Origin: Prosthecobacter debontii
GTDB lineage: Bacteria; Verrucomicrobiota; Verrucomicrobiia; Verrucomicrobiales; Akkermansiaceae
DNA length: 7,969 bases
Assembly (NCBI GenBank): GCA_945885485.1
Contig: CAMCYT010000116.1
Span: 1 to 7,969 of the forward strand
Direction of reading: 5' to 3'
Made by a program: the position numbers and the translations under genes. Below, piece after piece: positions 1 to 5,188 of this stretch. Under the pieces are notes generated by a model that saw nothing but the letters and a program-made list of their open reading frames with translations, had not been told where the DNA came from and did no database searches. How positions within the stretch are numbered: the stretch's first letter is position 1; each line of letters begins with the position of its first letter.

Positions 1-1689
1 AGTTTTCTCCTAATGGCCAAGCTGTGCGGCGTGGACGTGGACAAATACATGTTCGATGAAGCGTTTTCCCAGTTTTACCGCTTCGCGGGTCACGGCAACG
101 TGGCTTACGGCACTAATTTGCCTGAGGGTGGTTTCCGCGACAACGGCAAAACCAGCGGACTAGCTTTCGGCCTTGGTGCCGCGGCGATGATTGCGCCAGA
201 GGGTGAAAAATCGGTGTTCGCAAAAGCTCGCGACAACTCTGCCCTGAAAGCCTTTTACGCCACCAACTGGTTCCACGCCGCGCACACTGGCGGTGGCATG
301 GGCGAGATCTGGCACCACGCCGCTATCAATCAGATGCGCGAGAAACGCCCCACACCCTACCGCTCCTACCTCGATACCCGCCGCTGGTGCATGGATCTCT
401 CCCGCCGCTTCGATGGCAGCATCGGCATCGCCGGCATGGATGACCGCTACGACGTCTCCGCCACCGAGGACAACATGGACTGGGGCACCTTCTTCGCGCT
501 CACTTACACATACCCGCGCAAGCAATTGCAACTCTTCGGCGCACCCCGCAGCAAATGGGCGAAGTCCATGCCCTTGGCTCGCCCGTGGGGCAACGCGGCA
601 GACGATATCTTCCATTCCATTGAGCCTATCCCCGGCGGTAGTCTTACCTTGCAGAATCTCATAAGCGAGAAAGTGGAAACGGACGCATCGTCTGCTGTCA
701 TCAGTAAGATGAATGATCCGAACCTAACAGATGAAACTCTGCGCCGATACATTTACCATCCCGAGTATGATCTCCGCAGCCTCGCCATGGATCAGGTGGT
801 CAAACGCGGTAAGATCGACCTAGTCATTCCGCTTCTGAAATCGGAAGACGCACGCCTCCGGCAAGCTGGGCTCCTCACTCTAACAGGTATGTTCAAAGGC
901 CGCCCCTTCCCACCTGAGCAAGTGACGCCGGAAATGTATGAGCTGATAGGTAAGATGATCGAAAACCCGGACGAGTCGTGGTGGGTCGCGCTTCATGCCA
1001 TCGAAGCACTGGGTCGCGCCAACCCAGATGTGATCGCCAAACACCGCGACCGCTTGCTAAAGTTTCTTGATTACAAATGCATCTGGCTGCAAACGGCGGC
1101 GGTGTGCGTTTTGGCAAAAATTGCCGTTGATCCCGCGCATTACAAGACTGTGCTGCCGGCGATCATGGACACAACAGCTGCTTTCCGGGTGGACTCGGCT
1201 TCGTCCCGTAGTTCTAAAGCGATCGCAGATGCCATGAAGGCGGCCAATCCGGAGGTGAAGGCTTTCGCGGATCCTTTGTTCAAGAAAACCTACGCAGCCA
1301 TGCCAACGGTTCTCGCTGAGCCTAACACAGGGGCGGTTTTGGGAAATGGCGCGCAAGTCGTTCGCTCTCGCATCGCGGAAATTTTGAAACAAGTTCCGGG
1401 CGGTTTAGAATTTATTGCTCAGATTGATAATTCTGCAAAGGAGCCAGCTACTGCCGCTGAGAAAAATCCTACCGTCGTGCCAACTCCTGTCCCCGAGAAA
1501 ACGAGCGTCACCAGCGTCATGCGCGATTGGACGAATGCCGAAGGCAAGACCATCCGCGCGGAAGGACTCTCCACCACCAAAACTACCGTAAAGCTCAAAC
1601 TGGAAAACGGAAAGATAGTCGATTACCCATTGGAAAAACTATCAGAAGCAAGCCGCAAGCTCGTTTCGGAAACCTTGAAAACTGAATGA
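1..1689 (+). CDS. DUF6288-type protein with HEAT-like repeats and C-terminal SHD1-like domain (5' partial)
   Basis: The frame is open from base 1 (AGT TTT CTC CTA precede the ATG at 13) and there is no ribosome binding site before that ATG. The true start is therefore probably upstream of the window. Numbering from that ATG, residues 1-210 resemble the DUF6288 region found in Verrucomicrobia and Planctomycetes, rich in Gly, His and Trp, with NWFHAAHTGGGMGEIWHHAA at 85-104 and GIAGMDDRYD at 138-147. Spacing and composition recall alpha/alpha-toroid folds, which is inference. Residues 240-390 form helical HEAT-like repeats (for example RSLAMDQVVKRGKIDLVIPL). A Pro/Ala/Thr-rich linker (about 474-500) leads to an SHD1-like module at 504-551 (RDWTNAEGKTIRAEG to LSEASRKLV), common in secreted or surface proteins of this group. 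Such proteins usually carry an N-terminal signal peptide and PDZ domain, which would lie outside the window. The biochemical role is unknown; I see no catalytic motif. The gene is convergent with the VOC gene, 24 bp away. Confidence 0.8.
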   Translation, partial: SFLLMAKLCGVDVDKYMFDEAFSQFYRFAGHGNVAYGTNLPEGGFRDNGKTSGLAFGLGAAAMIAPEGEKSVFAKARDNSALKAFYATNWFHAAHTGGGMGEIWHHAAINQMREKRPTPYRSYLDTRRWCMDLSRRFDGSIGIAGMDDRYDVSATEDNMDWGTFFALTYTYPRKQLQLFGAPRSKWAKSMPLARPWGNAADDIFHSIEPIPGGSLTLQNLISEKVETDASSAVISKMNDPNLTDETLRRYIYHPEYDLRSLAMDQVVKRGKIDLVIPLLKSEDARLRQAGLLTLTGMFKGRPFPPEQVTPEMYELIGKMIENPDESWWVALHAIEALGRANPDVIAKHRDRLLKFLDYKCIWLQTAAVCVLAKIAVDPAHYKTVLPAIMDTTAAFRVDSASSRSSKAIADAMKAANPEVKAFADPLFKKTYAAMPTVLAEPNTGAVLGNGAQVVRSRIAEILKQVPGGLEFIAQIDNSAKEPATAAEKNPTVVPTPVPEKTSVTSVMRDWTNAEGKTIRAEGLSTTKTTVKLKLENGKIVDYPLEKLSEASRKLVSETLKTE

Positions 1690-1713
1690 GCAACCTTTTT
1701 TCTCAATTCATAA

Positions 1714-2061
1714 TCAAGCCCGACGCTGTGTCATCATGAATTCATTCCCTTCGGGATCGATGCACATGGCGAGGTGTAGGGGGTCCTCCGGCGTGTCGTT
1801 CGGTTCGGAGGTAAGATTACCGCCGCATTCGATGAGCCGCGCGATTCCCTCCCGCAGATTGTCGAGCTGGAAGGAGAGTCCAGTCCAAGTGCGCTTGCCT
1901 TCGCCTCCGCCGTGAATGCCGATGGTGGAGCCGGCAATAACAATTTCACTCCATACCTCGGATTCGAAACTCACCGCTCCTTCGAACAACTCACGATAGA
2001 ACTTCAGGCAACGCTGCCAATCTGCCGCCCACAGCACATATTTTACTTTTTGAACCTGCAT
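1714..2061 (-). CDS. VOC-fold (glyoxalase/bleomycin-resistance-like) small protein
   Basis: This is a 115-residue protein, the usual size for a single VOC-fold polypeptide of two beta-alpha-beta-beta-beta modules. Module 1 starts VKYVLWAADWQRCLKFYREL (6-25) and module 2 is around GLSFQLDNLREGIARL (61-76), ending in the family signature IDPEGNEFMMTQ (101-112). The open frame extends 31 codons further upstream to 2154, but that stretch does not resemble the family. The ATG at 2061 lies directly before the first beta strand and has GGGA nine bases upstream, so I chose it. The usual metal ligands appear absent: the first His is Tyr8, the module-2 His falls at Gly61/Leu62, and the C-terminal Glu is Met109. 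It is therefore unlikely to be a classical metal-dependent glyoxalase or dioxygenase; a ligand-binding role is possible. Substrate is unknown. It stands alone, convergent to the DUF6288 gene. Confidence 0.78.
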   Translation of the reverse strand: MQVQKVKYVLWAADWQRCLKFYRELFEGAVSFESEVWSEIVIAGSTIGIHGGGEGKRTWTGLSFQLDNLREGIARLIECGGNLTSEPNDTPEDPLHLAMCIDPEGNEFMMTQRRA

Positions 2062-2215
2062 GAGAGAGGTTCCCGTTTTAGCCGTGCGAATGCAACCCTT
2101 CTTGAGAGCTATGCAACACGGGTGGCTAGGCAACCCGTCTAAAGCGACAAACAAGCCGTAATATTATTTCACGAGTCTTAAATGATGCGACGAATAAAAT
2201 TTTGTTGGCTACTAG

Positions 2216-2235
2216 ACTGGTTGCCACTGGTTGCC
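2216..2235. repeat. 10-bp direct tandem repeat (actggttgcc x2)
   Basis: Two perfect adjacent copies of actggttgcc lie in the gene-poor spacer. No gene is near enough for this to be an obvious operator. It may be a small slippage duplication. Confidence 0.75.
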
Positions 2236-2446
2236 AAAAGTCCTAGCGCAAAAGGGAGGTTTTTAGGTTTTGGTTTATGCCGCTGGCGCAGAAGTTTTAC
2301 AGCATTCCCGGCTATCGTTTCAAATTGAACCACGCTTTGGGATGAATCATGGACCCCGCCACGCGAATGAAAAATGGCCCAACAAAACAAGAGCGTATCG
2401 AAGAGGATCTTCAGTGATGCAGATGGTTAAAAGCCTAAAACAATTC

Positions 2447-2471
2447 AGGGTCAACCTAAGTGGTTGACCCT
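2447..2471. repeat. Perfect 10-bp inverted repeat with 5-nt loop
   Basis: Arms agggtcaacc (2447-2456) and ggttgaccct (2462-2471) are perfectly complementary around the loop taagt. After one mismatch, two more pairs form (2444-2445 with 2473-2474). No run of T follows on either strand, so it is a poor intrinsic terminator. It could be an operator-like palindrome or the distal palindrome of the neighbouring RAYT/REP-like element, with which it shares ttcaggg (2444-2450 and 3090-3096). The second idea is inference. Confidence 0.7.
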
Positions 2472-2592
2472 AAACTAAAACCATGAAAACGGCAGCGGCC
2501 CGACCGATCAACCCCAGGAAAAACCCATTAACCCGAGGCGTCTCAATCGGACCGCTTTTATGATTACAGCACTGGTTGTACCAATCTTTCAT
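2470..2592 (-). other. Possible 40-residue small ORF, doubtful
   Basis: An ATG at 2592 opens 40 codons to a TAG at 2470-2472. The N-terminal half is polar (MKDWYNQCCNHKSG) and the C-terminal half hydrophobic (VNGFFLGLIGRAAAVFMVLV), as in a single-span small membrane peptide. There is no Shine-Dalgarno sequence upstream, and the 3' end overlaps the inverted repeat. It lies just downstream of the transposase remnant in the same direction. A frame of this length can arise by chance, so it is recorded only as a candidate. Confidence 0.12.
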
Positions 2593-2621
2593 GATGAGAC
2601 AATTTTTTGCTGCAGAGATTC

Positions 2622-3074
2622 TCAGTCCCAAACATAGCATTCATCCTAGGAGATTTGGTGGTTGGTCAAAAATGTGCGGTATTCTTCCTGAAAAGTGATT
2701 TTCCGATGATGTTCGCGCTGGGTTTTGATGTATTTGCGGACTCCAGCGACGTTGGATTCACTCACGGCGAATGCTCCATAGCCAGATTACCATGCAAAGT
2801 TACTAAGTGTCTCGTTTTGCGTTTTGAGCCATTTGGAAGAGGTTTTCTTTGCGTGCTCCATCACGTAGCTAACAGAAATGGTCCGACCTAAATCGAGAAG
2901 TATATGGATGTGATCCTCAACCGAATTGATGATGAGTGCAGGACACTCCATGTTATTCAAAACGGTTGCCATGTATGCGTGGAGGTCTTTGCGAATGGAA
3001 TCTTGTAGAAACGGTCCACGATGTTTCGTACTGAACACAAGATGAACGCAGGGACGAGCAAGAAATTGTGGCAT
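2622..3074 (-). pseudogene. RAYT/IS200-like Y1 HUH transposase with two in-frame stop codons
   Basis: The reading frame from the ATG at 3074 gives 150 codons, the normal length for this family, but is interrupted by TAA at 2787-2789 (codon 96) and TAG at 2646-2648 (codon 143). Family features continue across both stops in the same frame: HLVFSTKHRGPF at 11-22, the HUH-type metal site DHIHIL at 54-59, KKTSSKWLKT at 76-85, then after the first stop GYGAFAVSESNV (98-109) and VRKYIKTQREHHRKITFQEE (112-131), then after the second DECYVWD. Y115 is the expected catalytic tyrosine that attacks single-stranded DNA. The translated 95-residue product has the His pair but lacks this tyrosine, so it should be inactive. 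At codon 96 the family usually has Gln (FAWQ.GYGAF), so a CAA-to-TAA change is likely. No frameshift is seen, which suggests recent inactivation. The upstream frame extension to 3134 reads through the palindromic repeats and is not counted as protein. Confidence 0.88.
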
Positions 3075-3082
3075 AGTTTTAA

Positions 3083-3192
3083 TCGCCCTTTCAGGGCTGA
3101 TTGGGGGGATGGGGGGATATTTCCTAGGGCGCATTTCCTAGGGCAACGCCCTAGAAAAAACGCCCAAATTATTTCCAACCCTGAAAGGGCGA
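3083..3192. repeat. REP/BIME-like nested palindromic element between metG and the transposase remnant
   Basis: A perfect 14-bp inverted repeat, tcgccctttcaggg (3083-3096) and ccctgaaagggcga (3179-3192), bounds the element. Each arm contains its own small palindrome (gccct-ttc-agggc at 3085-3097; ccct-gaa-aggg at 3179-3189). Inside are two ggggggat units (3103-3118), two direct copies of atttcctagggc (3119-3130 and 3133-3144) and a 7-bp hairpin ctagggc-aac-gccctag (3138-3154). RAYT transposases are known to be accompanied by repeated extragenic palindromes. Its position nine bases upstream of the remnant's ATG and one base from the metG stop fits such an element. Whether other copies exist in the genome cannot be seen here. 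Confidence 0.75.
3155..3191 (-). terminator. Possible intrinsic terminator after metG, within the palindromic element
   Basis: Read in the metG direction, CGCCC (3191-3187) can pair with GGGCG (3165-3161), and six T residues follow immediately (3160-3155). The stem is only 5 bp and the loop is 21 nt. A competing small hairpin CCCT-TTC-AGGG lies inside it, so efficiency is uncertain. It begins three bases after the metG stop codon. Confidence 0.3.
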
Positions 3193-3193
3193 A

Positions 3194-4753
3194 CTAAATC
3201 TCAGCTTTCACCTCAATCCTTGGAAACACCGGCGAAGGTTTTTCGATTTCGTGGCCGTTGGGGATGAGGCCCCATGTTAGATCGTCGAGTTTGAGTTCGG
3301 AGAGTTGGGGAAGTTTGAGTTGGGCAGCCAGTTTTGCGGCGGCGTCCGGGAGTACGGGTGAGAGCAGGACGGCGCAGTGGGCGACGGATTCGGCAAGGTG
3401 ATGCAGTACTGTGGCGAGGCGGTCTTTGTTCTCGGGATTTTTATTGATCTCCCATGGTTTCATGCGCTCGGCGTATTGGTTGCAATGCACGACGTGGCGG
3501 TTGAGAGCTTCGAGACCCATGGAGATTTCATGGTTGTCCATGGCTTTGCGATAGGCGGCTGTGCAATCGATGAGGGATTGTTGGAGCGCGGTATCGTCCT
3601 TTGTTAGAACGCCACCAGGCGAGATGATGCCGGCGGTGAAACGCACGCTCATGTTGAGTGCGCGGTTGCAAAGGTTTCCGAGTTCATTAGCGAGTTCGGT
3701 GTTGAAGAGCATGACGAGGCGTTCGACATCGAAGTTGGAATCTTTGCCGGTATGGATGTCGCGCACGAGGTAGTAGCGTAGGGCATCGACGCCAAAAGTA
3801 TCGGCGAGCTCTACGGGATCGACGATGTTGCCGAGGGATTTGGACATTTTTTCGCCACTGCGGTTCCACCAACCGTGGACGAGGAGTTGAGGCATTTGGT
3901 TGTCTGCGAAGTCAAGAGCTTTGAGCATGGCGAGCCAGTAGATACCGTGGGCGGGGACGAGGATGTCTTTACCGATGATGTGAACGGGTCGGCCGGTCCA
4001 GATGGTTTTGAAATTTGGCAGTGAGGAGTCAGGAGCGTAGCCGATGAAGGAGATGTAGTTGATGAGTGCGTCGAACCAGACGTAGGTGACGAAATCGGGA
4101 TCAAAGGGAAGTTCGATACCCCAAGTGAGGCGTTCTTTGGGGCGGGAAATGCAGAGATCCGCGCCGGTGTTTTTTTCGAGTGCGTTGATGAGTTCGGATT
4201 TGCGGAAGCCGGGGAGGATGGTGTCTTCGGAGGTTTCCAAAAAATCACGCAACCATGGGGTGTGATCGGAGAGTTTGAAGTAGTAATTTTCTTCTTCAAT
4301 CTCAGTGACCTCGCCCCATTCTGGGCCGAAGTTGCCGGTTTCATCGCGATCACGATCTGTTAGAAACTGTTCTTGGCGGACGGAGTAGAAACCTTTGTAG
4401 GTTTTTTTGTAGATCTGTCCTTGAGCGTAGAGATCGGAAAGAATGGCCTGCACGCAACGTATGTGGCGGGGATCGGTAGTTTCCGCCCAACCATCATAAT
4501 GTACTCCAATTTTTTCCCATAACGCGCTGAATCTGGTGGTGACGGTTTTGACGTATTCGGCTGGAGAGATGCCTTCTTTCTCAGCGGTTTGCTGAACCTT
4601 CTGGCCGTGCTGATCGACGCCTGTTAGAAAATACGTTTCCTCTCCGGTGAGGCGATGGTAGCGCGTGATGACATCTGCCAATACTTTTTCATAAGCATGT
4701 CCGATGTGCGGTGAGCCGTTGGTGTAGTCGATGGCGGTGGTGACGAAGAACAT
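3194..4753 (-). CDS. metG: Methionyl-tRNA synthetase (short form without zinc-knuckle cysteines)
   Basis: This cytoplasmic class I synthetase activates methionine with ATP and charges tRNA-Met for initiation and elongation. The ATG at 4753 gives 519 residues; a TTG three codons upstream (4762) is in frame but not needed. Key motifs are HIGH at 16-19 (PHIGHAYEKV), the KMSKS loop at 302-306 (GEKMSKSLGN), the catalytic-core signature VWFDALINY at 225-233 and LLVHGWW before KMSKS. In the connective-peptide insert, where zinc-binding forms have cysteine pairs, this protein has GFYSVRQEQFLTDRD (121-135) with no cysteines, so it belongs to the zinc-free type. The anticodon-binding helical domain follows (NTELANELGNLCNRALNMSV; MKPWEINKN). 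The protein ends without the C-terminal EMAP/OB-fold dimerisation domain of long forms such as the roughly 677-residue E. coli enzyme. It is the last gene of a probable three-gene operon, 55 bp after the TPR gene. No Shine-Dalgarno sequence precedes it; the leader is AT-rich. Confidence 0.96.
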   Translation of the reverse strand: MFFVTTAIDYTNGSPHIGHAYEKVLADVITRYHRLTGEETYFLTGVDQHGQKVQQTAEKEGISPAEYVKTVTTRFSALWEKIGVHYDGWAETTDPRHIRCVQAILSDLYAQGQIYKKTYKGFYSVRQEQFLTDRDRDETGNFGPEWGEVTEIEEENYYFKLSDHTPWLRDFLETSEDTILPGFRKSELINALEKNTGADLCISRPKERLTWGIELPFDPDFVTYVWFDALINYISFIGYAPDSSLPNFKTIWTGRPVHIIGKDILVPAHGIYWLAMLKALDFADNQMPQLLVHGWWNRSGEKMSKSLGNIVDPVELADTFGVDALRYYLVRDIHTGKDSNFDVERLVMLFNTELANELGNLCNRALNMSVRFTAGIISPGGVLTKDDTALQQSLIDCTAAYRKAMDNHEISMGLEALNRHVVHCNQYAERMKPWEINKNPENKDRLATVLHHLAESVAHCAVLLSPVLPDAAAKLAAQLKLPQLSELKLDDLTWGLIPNGHEIEKPSPVFPRIEVKAEI

Positions 4754-4777
4754 AAATTTCAAATATCAAATTTCAAA
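4754..4777. repeat. AT-rich direct repeat aaatttcaaa x2 in the metG leader
   Basis: Two copies of aaatttcaaa (4754-4763 and 4768-4777) with a 14-bp period lie directly upstream of the metG ATG and form most of the near leader. The stretch has no GGAGG-like sequence. It may act as an unstructured translation-initiation region, or be a dispersed low-complexity repeat. Confidence 0.6.
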
Positions 4778-4808
4778 ACTCAAGAAAGAGGGAGTTGCTG
4801 GATGGCTT

Positions 4809-5144
4809 CTAACGGACGATTTTACCCCCCATGGAGAGGATGCGGGAGTTGGCTTTGGCGGCTTCGGCGTTTGGGATGTCGCCGAGGCGGACGTAGATTT
4901 GTGAAAGGGCGGTCCAGGCGAGGAGGTCGTTGGGCTGGAGGGTGGTGGCTTGGAGGGAAGCGCCGAGGGCTTCTTTGAGGTGATCCGTTTTCAGTAGCAC
5001 CATGGAGAGGGCGTGCCAGGCATCGAAGTGGATGGGATCGAGCTCTACGCATTGGCGGTAGAGGGCGGTGGCTTGTTCGAGTTCGCCAAGGGCGAGGTGG
5101 CCGTTGGCGTCGTCGAACAAAGATTGGATGGCTTCGCTCAACAT
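4809..5144 (-). CDS. Small tetratricopeptide repeat (TPR) protein
   Basis: This is a 111-residue protein made almost wholly of about three TPR units: roughly 7-37 (ANGHLALGELEQATALYRQC, then VELDP), 41-71 (AWHALSMVLLKTDHLKEALG, then TLQPN) and 74-105 (LAWTALSQIYVRLGDIPNAE). Each shows the expected small residues at helix-packing positions and a Pro at the repeat end. There is no signal peptide or membrane segment, so a cytoplasmic protein-protein interaction role is likely; the partner is unknown. It starts at the ATG at 5144, 44 bp after the chaperone-like gene, and ends 55 bp before metG on the same strand, consistent with co-transcription. No clear Shine-Dalgarno sequence is seen. Confidence 0.88.
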   Translation of the reverse strand: MLSEAIQSLFDDANGHLALGELEQATALYRQCVELDPIHFDAWHALSMVLLKTDHLKEALGASLQATTLQPNDLLAWTALSQIYVRLGDIPNAEAAKANSRILSMGGKIVR

Positions 5145-5188
5145 TTCAGGTTTAGGATTTCAACCCGCAAGGATGAGGGCCGTGGTGA

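Larger units (their letters stand above)
2062..2621. other. Gene-poor spacer between VOC gene and transposase remnant
   Basis: No open frame here looks like a conserved protein. Several very short frames exist: 22 codons from 2277 (+), which has AAGGGAGG 17 bases before its ATG (too far for a normal Shine-Dalgarno); 22 codons from 2349 (+), overlapping a 16-codon frame at 2417 (+); 26 codons from 2483 (+); and 40 codons at 2470-2592 (-). None is recognised. The spacer should hold the VOC promoter near 2062-2160 on the minus strand, but I see no clear -35/-10 pair. It also contains a 10-bp tandem repeat and a perfect inverted repeat, listed separately. Decayed accessory DNA is the simplest reading. 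Confidence 0.6.

Noticed and set aside
160..1392. Several minus-strand and alternative plus-strand ORFs across the DUF6288 gene
   Set aside because: All overlap the well-supported long frame and show Arg/Pro/Ser-rich shadow composition.
1684..1709. Terminator between the convergent DUF6288 and VOC genes
   Set aside because: gaatgag and ctcaattc pair only with a bulge and an 11-nt loop, the T-run is inside the loop, and no T-run follows.
1912..2142. 76-codon plus-strand ORF opposite the VOC gene
   Set aside because: It is antisense to the VOC coding region and its upstream sequence, and its translation resembles no family; a shadow frame.
2062..2154. 31-codon N-terminal extension of the VOC protein
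   Set aside because: The extra residues precede the first conserved strand, do not look like a signal peptide, and the internal ATG at 2061 matches family length.
2178..2390. 70-codon minus-strand ORF in the spacer
   Set aside because: No recognisable motif, no clear ribosome binding site, and composition like random translation.
2607..2891. 94-codon plus-strand ORF
   Set aside because: Lies opposite the transposase remnant, whose read-through translation explains the sequence far better.
3075..3134. 20-residue N-terminal extension of the transposase (to an upstream ATG)
   Set aside because: It is the translation of the palindromic element; the family starts at MPQFLARP, encoded from 3074.
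3083..3192. CRISPR array
   Set aside because: The repeats are short, palindromic and nested without regular unique spacers, and no cas genes are present; a REP-like element fits better.
4754..4762. TTG start for metG at 4762
   Set aside because: The ATG at 4753 is in frame, already places the VTTAIDY strand at the expected distance from the N-terminus, and TTG has no better ribosome binding site.
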